DNA of 64,000 nt from Cenococcum geophilum 1.58 (GCA_001692895.1 KV748203.1:275162-339161), one strand, 5' to 3'. Shown: positions 19,129 to 32,300, counted from the first letter of the stretch. Notes: generated from the sequence alone by a model not told the origin. Translations and numbers: made by a program.

Positions 19129-20912
19129 ATGTCGCCCGCTCCAAGCTTACCAAGTAATATGACGGAACCTAACACATCAACCTCCTTGTGGGCTCGCTTC
19201 GAGCAGTTGGCTGCTGTTGATGCTGCTAGAAATGAGCTGATCACGGTCAAAGCTTCCCTCTATCTCACCACCGAGCCCTCCAACTGACTGCATGCAGGAG
19301 GTTCTTCATCGCTATGACTACTTAAGTGAGCAACATAAAAAGGAATGCGAAGATCATGATCGTGAACGCGAGTATAATCGCACTGTTCAACGCCAAAAGA
19401 AAGAACTAGAAAACAAAATGCGTCAGATGCAACTTTTTATGGTACATATAATCCAGTTTTCCGATAAGCTGAATTAACTCTAACAAATTTATTAGGAGCG
19501 CGATCCCTTCGTGATTGTACTAATTGATGCTGACGGGATGATTGTAAGTGCCAAAGAGATTTAATGCTTTTTTCTCATTGCACAAACCATTGAGATGTGC
19601 TTTCAGAGATGTGGTCAAATCTCTCATACCTTTGTCAAAGTCTTCAATCCTTCTTTTCGAAACGCATACTAATTGTCTCTATTAGTTTCAAGACGAGCTT
19701 CTCAAGGCCGCTGAAACAGGCGGCAAGAAAGCTGCGGCCCATCTTCAAACACTCCTCAGCGAGTATATTCAAATTTACATGCCATCGATTCCCTCGGATG
19801 TCAAAATTGTGGCTCGCATCTACGCCAATGTCAAAGGGCTCGCCAATATATGTGTTCGGGCTGGTATTGTCGATAATATTACTCAAGTTGAAGATTTTGT
19901 CCGTGGTTTCACCCGCGGCAGAACTTTGTTTGATTTTGTTGATGTCGGTCCTGGTAAAGATCGCGCAGATGAGAAGCTGATTGGTATAAGTTGGACACCA
20001 TCCTGAAGATTGCTTTACCTAACTTTGCCAGAAACCTTCAAACTTTACATACACGACGTCCGTTGTCGTCATATCTTTTTCGGTTGCTCTCACGATAATG
20101 GTTACGCTCGGGTGCTTGAAGAGCTATCTACAGAGCAATTATACCTTGATAGGATTACGCTACTTGAAGGCGTGCCATTCGAAAAAGAACTTTCTGCGCT
20201 ACCATTTAACACCAAAAAATTCGAAACTATTTTCCGCAGCAGCAAAATCAACGTTTTTGATGTCCCCAACGGCTTCCCACCACCTTTTCCACCACCTCTT
20301 CGAGGTATGGCCCAGCTAGGCCTTGGGGCCCCACAAAACACGACTCAACAGCAAACACCCACTCCCTCAGTCTCCACAGTTGCTCCAGTCGAAAAATTTC
20401 CTACGCTTCAGGCAGCTCAGCAGTCCACTTGGGCCACAAAAGCCGCTGCGCCTCCTCCGCCAGGCCAATCACCATCCCCTACATATGAGGCCTTGTCGCG
20501 CGATGACAATCCAGCCACTATATCCCGCAATCGTGCAGGTCAACGTGTTGACCCCCCCGTCCGCAATTATGATAAAGAAGAGGTGAATCGGGTTAAGAAT
20601 ATCAAGATGTGCAATGTCCATTTTTTGCGTGGTGAATGCCCGTTTGGCGACAACTGCACCCACGTCCATCGATACAACCCAACGCCTACCGAAGTAGCAA
20701 CCTTGCGGCTTGTTGCACGCATGGCACCTTGCCAGAATGGCAGTGCCTGCGAAGATGTCAAGTGCATCTACGGTCATCGTTGCCCGGCCCCGGAAGCAAA
20801 ACCTGGTGTTAAAGGTGGTAAGAACTGTATTTTCGGAGATAAATGCAAATTTCCGGTTGAGTTGCATGCGCTGGATACAAACGTTGTGAAGACAACGGTC
20901 ATCCGTGGCTAG
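19129..20912 (+). CDS. Tandem CCCH zinc-finger protein with N-terminal coiled coil (fungal family)
   Basis: Five exons: 19129-19245, 19298-19441, 19496-19543, 19686-19983 and 20032-20912, giving 495 residues. Residues ~10-90 form a charged coiled coil. The second domain (~90-260) begins FVIVLIDADGMIF. It continues through VKIVARIYANVKGLA, FDFVDVGPGKDRADEKL and HIFFGCSHDNGYARVL, resembling a NYN/PIN-like nuclease fold with Asp residues at the expected strand ends. A Pro-rich linker follows. The C-terminus has a C-x8-C-x5-C-x3-H finger starting at Cys in MCNVHFLRGEC, and a C-x5-C-x4-C-x3-H finger. A third Cys-rich block (CIFGDKC) ends the protein. Such proteins are annotated as RNA- or DNA-binding; the role is inferred. 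The first intron has an unusual donor (gtcaaa), so the junction ELIT/EVLHR is slightly less certain. Confidence 0.8.
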
Positions 20913-21546
20913 AGAGGCTATGGAAATGGCATTAAACCAATCGTAGTGCATGGGTACCTTCAACACGCTATCAAAATGGACAGGCAACCTTTTTGGACAT
21001 GTTAAATCTATCTGACTTGCGTTTAGTAAAAATGAGATATTGAGTGGTGTGCATAGCACGAGAAAGATAGCCTCTACTCTGGGGTAGTGAATAGTGCTTC
21101 TATGCTCAATTGTAACATATACCGGGACTTGTTTTAGATAGCGCGGTGGCAACACCTCTAAAATTTAAGATTCTCGGTACTCTGTAATATGCGTTTATAT
21201 TCTGACCATGAGACTGATACGATACTCGCTTTCCAATAACATGTTAGTCCAGTTTCGAATCTAGCGGTTTAGAAAATGAATCTAGACATTGTTTACTGAT
21301 CTAAAGGTCCTCTAAAGCAGTTCTATCAACCTCAGTTGTCGTCTGTATTCACGCCACGATCATTGACACAAAGGCTCTCCGCTTTTATAGGCACTCTCTA
21401 AAGCTACCGAAGCATATCCATCCGATTTTTGCTCTAGTTTTTCCACCTTCCTCTGAAATAGCTTACAGGATATCTTATTTTACTTCATTATGGCAGCAAC
21501 GCCTCATCAATACTTGTTGCCACAACCTGAATCTCTATCAGCTCTC
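20913..21546. other. Convergent intergenic region
   Basis: Holds the 3' ends of the convergent CCCH and aprataxin genes. No RNA gene or repeat recognised. Confidence 0.5.
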
Positions 21547-22483
21547 TCACTTCCTCCTCCACACCTCGAATTCCTCCTCAAGATGGTCTTTCAGCCTCAC
21601 AAATTTTCCTTCGAAATTTAGTCCACACCGCCAACACTTCATATCCTCTCTTAAATAGCCTTCACGTCCCGGATGCCATCTCACATCCGCGTCATCGAGG
21701 GGGAAATCTTCAATGGGAACAAAAAAGCCTGTATTGAATGAATTGTAGTGTTTCCGATTCTTTAAGCACGGCGAGAAACGGTCGCATGAGATAATATGAA
21801 TGTGCAAGTGGGACATTGAGGGATGCGCATGCACGCCCGCCATGACGCTGTCCACCCAGTTGCGGCCAGGCGGCAGCTGCGCCTCGAGTTCGGCTTCGGA
21901 GGGCGGGTCGTCGGATTCCATGGCCTGCTCCAGCGCATCGTTGCGGGCTTTGTCCGAGGCGGAGAAGGCGCCATAGCGGCGCCGCAGCTCGGAGGCTACG
22001 AGGCCTTTTAGCTTGTCGACTTCAGCGCGTATAGCGGAGAGGAACTCGGGGCGAGTGCTCAACGCGGTCAGCGGGTGTGTAGATGAGATGGAAGGGTCGC
22101 GCGGGAGCAGGAGAAGGTGCACGCTAGATTTGGGGTAGAGATCATGGATCACAACGAATTGGTCTGAGTGCGAGATTACACGGCTAGGAGGGAAGGAAGC
22201 GGGAGAGTCGATATAGGCACCTAAGCCACTGCGAGACTTGAAGATGTGTCGGTTTGCGGTAGGAGGGTTGGGTGGAGCAGTGGGAGGGGTTCTGGGTTGT
22301 TTTGGTTTCATGAGCTCTGTAACTGTCAATCAAATGAGCACGGGTTCTTGGAAGGGAAGAGAGAACCATACAGGCGTTTGGGCGTTTTTGTCCATGCGGT
22401 CGACGGCTTGTAGGACCCGGAACGACTGTGGTAGTCATTTCTTCCGCCGTGATAGCATCTTCATGCTCTTCTCGCGGGGTCAT
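21547..22483 (-). CDS. HNT3: Aprataxin-like DNA-adenylate hydrolase
   Basis: Removes AMP from abortive 5'-adenylated DNA ends left by DNA ligases, in the nucleus. Two exons: 22483-22372 and 22322-21547, with a 49-bp intron (gtatgg...gacag), giving 295 residues. The junction restores the family's NAFTELMKPK motif at residues 36-45. The HIT catalytic motif HLHIHI is at 209-214, and the family's CDRFSP and HYNSFNTGFF follow. The C-terminal DNA-binding zinc finger has Cys267, Cys270, His284 and Glu288 (MKCWRCGLNFEG...LKDHLEEEF), the C2HE arrangement of aprataxins. An insertion rich in Glu/Ala (about 150-190) lies between the strands of the HIT fold, as in other filamentous fungi. It is divergent from the helicase gene across 206 bp. 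Confidence 0.92.
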
Positions 22484-22689
22484 GTTGAAGTGTGAATATC
22501 CTAACAGCCTTTAGTATGAGGCAGTAACGGGTAACAGCAGTTCTTGAGCTTCAAGGTAGCTGCGAGACGCATGTCAACAGTACGGCATTAGCCACAAAGT
22601 GACGTTCGCTAAATGCAAGCCTAATTCAGCCCTATCAGATTTTCTACCCACAAGCCACTTCATCGCAACAGCACTACACAAACCCGAGG

Positions 22690-25600
22690 ATGCCGAAGAA
22701 TCCCCATCCTCCACGAGGGGGCGGGTCTAAAAAGCCCGCCCCTGCTTCATCTTCTAATGTTGACGACACGAGCTTCATAGTCTTCTCGAACGCCAAAGGC
22801 GATCCGAAGAAAGGCAAGAAAGTGGACAATGCTGCAAAAGATGGCCAAGATATCAAAGGGAAGGGGAAACCGAAGGACGCTGCGGGGCCGGCTGAGGAAG
22901 TGTCTAAAAAGCCGGACACCAGAACTTTAATCGGAGGTGCTTCGTGGACAGGCAAATTGCCGGTTAATTTGCTGTCTGAGCATTGTCAGAAGCAGAAATG
23001 GGCGAAGCCAGATTATCAAATGGTTTGCTATTAACTGTCACTTTTAGTTCTGTATTTAGCTAAGATACAATCATAGAATAAAAATCAAGTTGGGCTTTTC
23101 TCCTCCAGTGTTGTCCTAAAAGCGACAAATCCTAAGACCCAGGAAACTGTTGCTCTGCCCCCTTTCAGGCTTCCAGATAGCCATGTGGATCTCGCCCTTC
23201 GACCCACAGCAGTCGAGGCCCGCCATTTTGCCGCTGCATACGCTCTTTTCCGTGTATCCAGCATGAAAAATCATCATATGGCAATGCCACCTACTTATCG
23301 AGACTTATGGAAAGGAGCTTTCCAGGACCTAAAAAAGGCGGATACAAAAGATGGGAAAGCTTGGATGTATGAAGCTGATCCATTTTTAACGCAGAAGGAA
23401 AGGGAGCAAGCAAAAGTAGTTACTGCAAAACAACGAGAAGACGCCCAAAAGCAGATTGCAAAAGAGCAAAGCCAGCTTGGCGCACCAAGAAGAGCTTCCG
23501 GCACATCTTCTGGGAGTGGAGGAAACGGAATGAAAGGTTGGACCAGAGTGCCGAGAATTGAGCTAGGCAAACGTACTCGGATGGAGGTCGAGAAACTGAT
23601 TAGGCGAGACGCGCTGTGGAATCCCCATGGTTTGCAGCTTACTCCACAAGCCCGAAATCGCATCATCGAGGAAGTCTCCGGTTTAGGCTTTCGAAGAAGC
23701 CATGTGGAAGAAGCGGCAGAACTGTGCAAAGACCGTGACGAGATCCTCGAATGGCTTCTAATCCATGTCCCAGAGGATGACTTGCCTAGTTGGAGCCTTC
23801 CTGAAGGATATGTGGCTGGAATAAGTATGGCCAGTGGAAATATCAAGCGAGAAGCCACCATCAAGCGCCTTGCTAGTGCTGGCTATGCCGCCGAGCTTTG
23901 TGAGGAGGCCTTAGATGCCCAAGGCGGCGACGAATCAAAGGCTGCTGCTGTCCTGCAAGCTAATTTGCTCCAAAAGACGGACTGGGATGGCAATATAACT
24001 CAGGACTATACGAATACTACCCCCGACGTAAAGGTAGATAGCATGTCTAATTCCTGGGAAGAAGAACAAACAACTCTTGCAGCCATATACGATGATAGAT
24101 ACGAATCTCCGTCACCGGGTATTTGTCATATACGGCTTGATGTCTCTCTGGAACTGGGAAAGCAATTTGTACTCCATGCACGACAACCTTCTGGGCCTTA
24201 TCCATTCGTTCCGCCTACTATATCTGTCCACGCCGACTTACCAGCGTATATCCGTCTTAGCATAATCAGAAAAGCTCTTGTGCACGCAATTTCGAACCTC
24301 TTGGGCACCCAAATGCTTTTCGACTTGGTTGACTGGCTAGAACGGGAGATTCCAAACATCATTGAACGTCCCGGAAGGCTCACGGAAGTGTCCTCTGGGT
24401 TATCGGCAGCAGATGATGGCGCTCATACAAGACAGTTTCACCAAAAGGAGAGTAGGAACTGGTCGCGAAAGCGTGTGAACTGGCACCCTAGCACGGATAC
24501 AAGCCTCCGAATGCTATCACAATGGCAGGCAAGGCAGAGCTTGCCAGCTCAGCAACGAATGTTGGCAGTGCGTCAGGCTCTTCCGGCCTGGAAGCTCCGA
24601 GAAGCTATTGTTCGTGCAGTGGAGTGCAACCAAGTTGTCATAATTTCTGGAGAGACCGGGTCAGGAAAGTCAACACAATCTGTTCAATTTATTTTAGATG
24701 ATTTGATCGGGAAAAGGCTTGGTGAAGCGGCAAATATTATCTGCACTCAACCGCGGAGAATATCAGCATTAGGGCTTGCTGACCGTGTGGCGGACGAAAG
24801 GTGCTCCGTCGTTGGTGAAGAGATCGGCTATGTCATCCGGGGAGAATCTAAGCAGAAAACCGGTATCACGAAAATTACTTTTGTCACTACGGGTGTGCTA
24901 CTTCGCCGACTACAGGCGTCCGGTGGTAGTCCCGACGATGTTGTCGCAACTCTTGCTGATGTCAGCCACGTTGTAGTGGATGAAGTCCATGAACGCAGCC
25001 TAGATACAGACTTCCTCCTCGTCCTCCTCAGGGATATTCTCCATAGGAGGAAGGACCTAAAAGTCATTCTCATGAGTGCTACTCTTAACGCTGATGTCTT
25101 CGAAGCATATTTCCGCAGCGTTGGGTCTGTCGGCAGGGTCGAGATTCAGGGGCGTACCTATCCTGTTGAGGATTTTTACGTCGATGATGTTATTCGTATG
25201 ACAGGTTTCAATGCTCACAGAGACGACGAATTAGATGATGAAGCAGATGTGCAGAAGTCCATGGCAGGAGCGTTGAATAGTGTTGGCATGAGAATCAATT
25301 ACGATTTGATTGCAGCGACTGTAAGACACATCGATACCCAGCTTGGAGGTCAAAGTGGTGGTATTTTAATTTTCTTACCTGGTACTATGGAAATCGATCG
25401 GACATTACAGGTAAGTTTCAACGATCGCTGTCATAACGCGAGCTAAGATACTCTAGGCACTCCGCCAAATTCCGAATCTCCATGCCCTTCCTCTTCACGC
25501 ATCGCTTCTTCCCGCTGAGCAAAAGAGAGTCTTTCCCCCACCCCCAAAAGGCAAACGGAAAGTCGTTGCAACTACGAACGTCGCAGAAACCTCAATCACT

Positions 25601-27039
25601 ATTGAAGATATCGTTGCTGTGATAGACACTGGCCGCGTTAAAGAGACTAGTTTTGATCCGCAAAATAATTTAGTCAAGCTTGGGGAAGTTTGGGCATCCA
25701 AGGCCGCTTGCAAGCAACGCCGTGGCAGAGCAGGCAGAGTCCGCGCTGGCAATTGCTATAAACTCTACACTCGCAACGCAGAAATCAAGATGCTAGAAAG
25801 GCCAGACCCCGAAATCCGCCGCGTGCCGCTTGAACAGATGTGCCTCTCAGTTAGAGCCATGGGAGTCCGGGACGTTCCCGGCTTCCTCGCTGGTGCACTA
25901 ACACCACCAGACAGCACCGCAGTGGAAGGCGCAATCGATCTTCTTACTAGAATGAGTGCACTTGATGGTGATGAACTAACAGCCCTTGGACGCCATCTTT
26001 CAATGATTCCTGCAGATCTCCGCTGTAGTAAACTTATTATTTACGGTGCGACATTCGGCTGCCTCGAAGCTACACTCACAATTGCCTCGGTACTCACGCT
26101 CCGTAGCCCCTTTTTCTCCCCTAGAGACAAACGTGAAGAATCCCGGGCTGCCCGGGCATTCTTTGGAGAAGGCCAAGGTGACTTAATTTCTGACCTGCGG
26201 GCCTATGAGCAATGGTCCGGCATGCGAAGCAAAGGGATTAGCTCGCGCGATCTCCGCTCCTGGTGTGACCAGAACTTTCTTTCATCACAAACCCTACATG
26301 AAATCACCTCCAATCGGTCTCAATACCTCTCATCGCTCAAAGAGACCGATTTTATACCTCCCTATTACTCCTCCATCGATGCTTCTAGCCAAGGAAACTA
26401 CAACCGCTACAACTCAAACGATGCTCTCCTTCGTGCCCTTATTGCCGGTGCATTCAATCCCCAGATCTCTCGTATCGAGCTTCCGGACAAGAAATTCGCG
26501 GCTTCAGTATCTGGAGCTGTCGAGCTGGATCCCGAAGCGAAGACAATCAAGTATTTCAACCAGGATAATGGCAGAGTCTTTGTGCACCCAAGTTCCACAC
26601 TTTTCGATGCGCAAACATTCCCAAATAATGCAAAATTCATGAGCTACTTCAACAAGATTGCGACGAGCAAGGTGTTCATTCGAGATCTGACCCGTGAGTG
26701 TATCCCTTTTCATGACCTTTTCAAGCACTAATCACGGGCCCTATGGGTGGCGAGTGATGAGAAATACACTGACTGTCTCTCGGTTTAGCATTTAACGCGT
26801 ACGCTCTGCTTCTATTTTCCGGCTCAATCAGTCTTGACACGCTAGGCCGTGGCTTGGTAGTCGATGGATGGCTTCGCTTGCGCGGCTGGGCAAGAGTTGG
26901 TGTGCTGGTGTCCCGACTTCGCGCGATGCTTGATGAGGTGCTAGCACGAAAAATCGATGACCCTGCATTAGATTTGGGAGACAGTGACGTGGTGGATATA
27001 GTGAGGCGGCTTGTTGAACTGGACGGCTTGGATAGGTAG
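22690..27039 (+). CDS. UBA-RWD-DEAH-box RNA helicase (DHX57 / ucp12-like)
   Basis: ATP-dependent RNA helicase of the DEAH/RHA group. Four exons: 22690-23022, 23077-25410, 25457-26693 and 26789-27039, giving 1384 residues. A Lys-rich N-terminus is followed by a UBA-like region (~371-410, around ASAGYAAELCEEALD) and an RWD domain (~438-550, starting WEEEQTTLAAIY). The helicase core has Walker A GETGSGKST near 636, TQPRRISA, motif II DEVH near 745 and motif III SAT near 777. Motif V lies around TNVAETSITI just after the second intron, and motif VI is QRRGRAGR near 975. HA2 and the C-terminal OB-fold (PFNAYALLLFSG) complete it. The DEVH variant replaces the canonical DEAH, as is common in this subgroup. 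Family architecture matches human DHX57 and S. pombe ucp12; its precise substrate is unknown. Confidence 0.92.
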
Positions 27040-27209
27040 GCAAACGTTCACAAAAGTGGGACGGTAGGGGCTTGAATATCTAACCTTTTCAGAATTAGAA
27101 TAAGGTTGAAAATTCTAAGGTGGTTATTTATTTCAAGTCTCCGATCACTGCAAGAAGTTTCCGATGGGTCCACAATATATATTGGAGAATATAAATAGTG
27201 GGGTTCTTT

Positions 27210-27523
27210 TATGGATTTAAGGGATCTTCGTCCAGAAGTTATCGATAAGGACCAGCCAATTAGGCGGCTAGGATCAATTACCAGTGCTCAGATATTTGAA
27301 GCTAGTGATATTCAATAATCACTATAGAAAACGTGTATGTATATTTAATCAAGGGAGTTAAGTTGATCAATATAAGGCTGCCAGCATTTACCCTTTCTGT
27401 AGAACGGTATTTTAAATACGCTGCAGCCAAATTGAGTCCTGCGTAGCCTTTGTTCTGGTCTGGTTCTCGCGCACGGTCCAAATATTTATCGATAAGCTCT
27501 GGACACCAGCGGGTTAAGGGATA
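27210..27523 (-). mobile_element. piggyBac-type remnant keeping the transposase C-terminus
   Basis: Read on the minus strand it begins with tatcccttaacccgctgg (27523 downwards) and carries the gaccgtgc and cttatcgata blocks of the family ends. Between them is a stretch that aligns with the Cys-rich C-terminal coding part of the full element (compare 27330-27420 with 59390-59470). The left end (27210-27230) has lost a good inverted repeat. It is therefore a deletion derivative that still contains ~100 bp of transposase sequence. Confidence 0.65.
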
Positions 27524-29045
27524 GTCGCTCACCTCATCCCGGAAAAGCCCGACTTAGCGCGAACATCTCAATAAGGCATGCAGTAATTAGTGCAACGGAT
27601 CGCTTGTTCAAAGCTGGGCTGCCTTATCCTTCCGGGTAAGGTGGCCGCCCAACCGGTTTAAAAATGATTTTAAGAGTGTGTATCGGTGGCATCGTTTCTG
27701 CTCAAATTGCTGCAATCAGGGGAACAAACGAACAGACCGACAAAGAGGAAGCTAGGCTGAACAAACTTGATCCAACGGTAATTAAAAGTCGACAACTGAA
27801 GGAATGCAAGGTTATAAGTTTATCCCAAGAGACCACTGAAAGAATAACGAAGAGTCTAGGTGGAATGGCCTAGTGGCGGTGGCAAAGCATGCATTCAAGG
27901 CGTCGAACGGACAAGTCAATGATGAGAACTCTGTCTAAATGAGGCTTTTGGAGCCTCTATACACGAGGTGGGTCACTGATACCCCTATCTATCCTTAATA
28001 TAGTAGTGATTGACACCAGGCCGACTAGAGCCGACAGTAACCGCCGGTCGACACAAGGTAAGCCTCGGAAAAAAACGACAACAGCCATCAAAGGTAAATA
28101 GCAAGCCTTTCAATCTAACTGAAACATTAGTAAATGCAAGAAGCCGATCCCCTTCAAAACATCATGCGACAAGTCCCAACAGAGCTTCTCACACATTTGA
28201 CCATATACCCATCTAGCACATAACTGATTCAATTTCTGTCACCTAGCATCCAACAAACGCCATGTCATATTTCGTATGACTTGTGTCAGGAGCGTGAAGC
28301 CACTGCTCCTAATGAGACCTCGTATAAGGCTGGAAAAAGTGTTGGCCTAGGGTTAAAAATTTCCATGCACTAACTACGGGAGGGACAATCGTTTGATCAG
28401 ACACGTTCGCAAGTCTGATTCGAGGCAGACTCTGACTAGTCTGCAGCCCCGCACCCGATTGAAAGGTTATGACATGTAGCTAGACTTGCTTAGCAATGGC
28501 CAAGCCTCTTCACAATCTGGAATGACAGATATCAATCTTCTTCTAAATGGCATCCAACCTTTCTTCATTGCACAACTTCTTCTCGGACCAAATGTCAAAT
28601 CAACTTCAACACTTGAGCTGCCGACTCGGCCCAGCCACGTTCATAGGAGCACACTTCGAGGCAAAAAGCGGATCCTTTCTCCTGCCAGTCCTATTCATCA
28701 CTCTTGTCGGAGCTTGGCGTTGAAATACCCCACCGCCTAATGAGGCTCTAACGCAAGGATCAGCAGTCTCAGGCTCCACGACTAGGGCCAGGCCGCGGTT
28801 TACCCGCTCACATTCCTCGCACGCTGCCCAAATTTCAAGCCACAGCACAGCCCTCAACTCGTATCACCAACCCGAGCGTTCACAACACCTAATAAGAACG
28901 AAGATAATACTTCCTGCAACTCCGGAATATATACTGCCGTGCTCGCAACTAGCCTCACCTACTTGCTCCTCTCCTGTATTGTTGACAATCAAACTTTGGT
29001 GAAGAATGTCGTTTACGTCCACTGTACTCAAGAGCCGGGATTTTT
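27524..29045. other. Intergenic, 1.5 kb, no gene seen
   Basis: Several short frames (for example 28486-28740 and 28010-28216) lack family resemblance and start or stop context. No RNA gene recognised. The last ~120 bp are pyrimidine-rich upstream of the kinase start. Confidence 0.4.
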
Positions 29046-30504
29046 ATGGAGGAACCGTGGTGCGTACGGGCGTCACTGGCCCTGTACGAGAAAAGGGTTG
29101 TGCCCAGGAGTCATCCACCCAGCGCCCCGGAATTCTATTTTCCCCGGAGCGTTATCCGCAAAGCATTTAATGAGCTTCCAGCCAGAGATATCTTCCTCTG
29201 TGACTGCGAACATTGCAAGCGCCACTCTCGCACTGAGTATGGGACTGATAATCGAATCGACCAGATTAGGGATATCGAATGCAAACTACTAGACGACTAC
29301 CTATTAATCTACGCACTGTTAATATACCAAAGAAGGCCCACCTTGATTGGCAAATTCATCTCACAAAACGTTAGGTTAGATGGTAACGTTTTCTTGAAAG
29401 CTAAGGATCTCGAGTTTCTATTACCACTAAGCGGCGCGGCATTCCTTCAAGACAATATTCTACGTGATCAGTGGAGATTCCAAGTCAGGGCTTTAGTGAT
29501 TTCGCAGGACCTTATGGCCTATGAGTCGAAGGAAATAGTGCCAATCGACAACAAGGACCTAGTTGGTGAGGGACAATTTGGCACAGTCTACAAATCTTCC
29601 TTCCCGTATCCGGAATATCGAGGATCTGGATGGAAGGAGGAAGAAGTATGTCCCAAATACTCTGCCCAGGTTAGCACGCACTTACAATACTCTCCAGCAA
29701 TTCGTTTTTGCCCGCAAGGTTTTTGACAGCACAAGGTTCAACTATGCGCGGGCGGAGTGGGATATACTTCTGCGATTCAACCAGAATAGCCACGACCGTT
29801 TCATGCGCGCACTTGGCGCCTTCATTCACGCAGACTCCTTCTCGATAATTTTTCTATATGCTGAGAACACACTTGAGAAGCTGCTCATGGCCGATTTTCC
29901 GGATCTTAGACCTGAAGACATATGGAAGCAAATCCTCGGGATCTCCGAGGCTCTTGAATGTCTGCATGAAGATAACAACATAGTCCATACAGATCTCAAA
30001 CCACAAAACATTCTCATTCATAACGGCACATGGAAACTCGCAGATTTCGGATGCTCCCGCCTCATAGTTGATATGGAGAACATGGAAGGTCGAGACATAC
30101 AGGCCGGGAGAGTATATTCATCCCCAGAGACTATTTTAGATAGGCCAGCATGTGATATATGGTCACTCGGCTGTATTTTGTCGGAAATTGCCACTTCCGA
30201 TTTACAAAAAAGGGACGGTCTCAAGAACTACCGAAACGAAAGAAAATCTGAAGATGCTGTCTATATCAAATCAGAGTGTTTTCACATAAATAAGAAAGCA
30301 AAGCAAAGTGTTAGCACGAGGCACAATGACTTGCTGGATCTAGTATGTAAGAGTAAGAGCAGAAAAGGTGAAAAGTTGTCATCTTGGCAGGAGCGATTCT
30401 ATTCCAAGGACCTTTTTGGTCTTGTGGAACAAATGCTCGGTTCCATGGAAGGAAGGCCTTCAGCGTCTGAAGTATCGAAAAATCTAAGACGGTTCATTGA
30501 ATAA
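29046..30504 (+). CDS. Serine/threonine protein kinase, non-RD type
   Basis: Two exons, 29046-29645 and 29698-30504, joined by a 52-bp intron (gtatgt...tccag), giving 468 residues up to the first stop. A ~165-residue N-terminal region with a CDCEHC motif (residues 52-57) precedes the kinase domain. Kinase landmarks: glycine loop GEGQFGTVY at 174-182, probable ATP-binding Lys207 in FARKVF, catalytic loop HTDLKPQN at 297-304, DFG at 316-318, SSPE near 341 and DIWSLGCIL. The catalytic-loop Arg is Thr (non-RD), frequent in fungus-specific kinases. The frame ends at TAA 30502-30504 but then continues open in phase to a plausible donor, so the present stop may be a mutation. No neighbour indicates a pathway; expanded fungal kinase families often lie near transposons, as here. 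Confidence 0.75.
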
Positions 30505-31037
30505 GCGTCGGACGCTGATGGGGAATCCACCCGCGAACCAGACATATGGAGATCCATTCGTGAAATGGCTACTCCGGGAGACTCCCCAAAGCCTTGTCCG
30601 ATAATGTAAGCATCATATATCACTATTCGACTCTCGCAATGTTTCGGCTAACGAAATCATTCTAGATACGCATCATTTATCCAGGGTACTGGTAGCACAG
30701 AGATCCGCTGTGCACTTCTTTTCTACCAACATGGCAAGTCAGGGCGAGCCACTCTAAAACGATATCACCACGACGAGCAAAGGAACGAGGTGGCACTTGA
30801 ATATTGCGGTTAGTTACTGCATCAAACAAGGCCAGATACAAGGGTTTGTACACCGCTCACTATAGGACAGTATATCGTAGCAAGTTCAGCTGTCGTACAA
30901 GAGATCCCGGACGCGAGATAATAGGGTTCTTCCTACCCTACGCTAATTCAAACGAATTTACTCTTGTATTCAGGGACGACCACAAGGATAGATATTCGCT
31001 GCGGCATTCAAAGGGTGAGCCCTGTTCCCTACAATAG
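30505..31037 (+). pseudogene. Probable 3' continuation of the kinase gene beyond a premature TAA
   Basis: Immediately after the TAA, the same frame reads ASDADGESTREPDIWRSIRE to 30605. A donor (gtaagc) follows, with an acceptor at 30665, then YASFIQGTGSTEIRCALLFY to 30808. A second intron (gttagt...acag at 30870) leads to VYRSKFSCRTRDPGREIIGF and YSLRHSK near 31013. All joints keep phase, which chance would rarely give. I do not recognise the domain. After 31014 (donor gtgagc) the exon chain becomes unclear. Alternatively this could be a separate downstream gene. Confidence 0.45.
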
Positions 31038-32300
31038 CAACTCAACGTGCTCATTATTCCGAAGACAAATCCAGCCTCCAGGCTGCGCTTACCGGCCTAT
31101 CAATTCATAGCTCGTAAGTTTAGACTCGCCCCACTCCGATCCTGGTCGTGTTTGAGAGTTCCTTTTGCAAGGAAATGCTGTTCCGTCAATATTTCTTTAC
31201 GTGTTTCATCTAACTAGGGAATGATTAGTATCGATAAATGTTCACTCCAATTTGACAGAAATGGGGGGTTCTTCTGTCGGCTGCTTTGTTTCAGAAAAGA
31301 GCCTATTCAAATAGATAATGTTCAGGTTCAGATCTTGACCGATAGAGATGTTACTCAGAGGACACAACCAGCATCAAGAAGTCCCCCATCGCCGTTAAAT
31401 ATGAGGATTTCCGTTACAGCCGCAGCACTTTCGAAGCTCTTTCTTGTTTACGGTATGGTGGATGTGGCCGCTCTACAGACGTTTCACTAAGAATACTTAG
31501 TTTCCCATAACATTGAACATACCATATTAGATACACTTCTAACACTAAAAAATGTCTCAGTCCGTGAGATAGAACTTATTCAAGGCATCCCAACCAACAT
31601 TTCTGTTTCAGCTTCATATGACTACAAACCGAATCAGGAAATAAGACTCAAGTTCAGTAACACTAATGGTGAGTTCGACTCTACACCGTCAAGATGTTTC
31701 TACTATCACATTCAAGTCCGTTTCTCGACGACATGAATTTATCCTTACGAAACTTACCACTGCCAGATTCGCACAACTTCCTGAGCAAATTCATAAATGT
31801 CTATGACGAGTGGAAAACATCTAGAGAACAGACAAGAAAGATAAACCAAGACTTAGATTAAGTTCATGACCCTAAGCATTCCAGGCGGTGGACGGAGGTT
31901 TTTTTTCCTTTGAAAATACAGTACACGCATCATAGTACTCTGGTGGTGCGTTAGAGGGCTTTTGTCAAGTTTTCAGTTCAGCGTTTAGTAAGTTCGTCAT
32001 CTGTATTTATAAATGGGTGGGTGTTCGGCCATTAATGGGTTTGTTTTGTTAGCACGGGCATTATTTCTTTGGAATCGCATGGGACAAATGTGTGTGACGT
32101 GGTTTTCCCTTTGGGGCCGCTCAGGTGTAAAATTTAATATAATCTATTATGAAAAACCCCCGAGAAATAAAACCGTTCACTAGGAATGAAAAGGTAGATG
32201 GTGATATGATGCCTTGGGGTAACAAATGAAATTTCCTACAATGGACAAACGAAACAAGAGCGAAAAGGTATGAGAAAGTGCAAAAATAACAAAATATGCA
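31038..32300. other. Possible decayed coding remnants, then spacer
   Basis: Frames around 31221-31490 (NGGFFCRLLCFRKE) and 31540-31860 (a segment ending in LSKFINVYDEWKTSREQTRK in one frame) look protein-like and may be further exons of the preceding gene, but I cannot join them in phase. From about 31880 to 32300 the sequence is AT-rich and featureless. Confidence 0.3.

Noticed and set aside
20469..21155. 228-codon minus-strand frame opposite the CCCH gene
   Set aside because: It is a shadow of the CCCH coding exon and its 3' UTR; the plus strand has clear zinc-finger motifs.
27855..27920. Possible tRNA-like segment (ggcctagtggcggtgg)
   Set aside because: No cloverleaf could be drawn and the B-box position does not fit.
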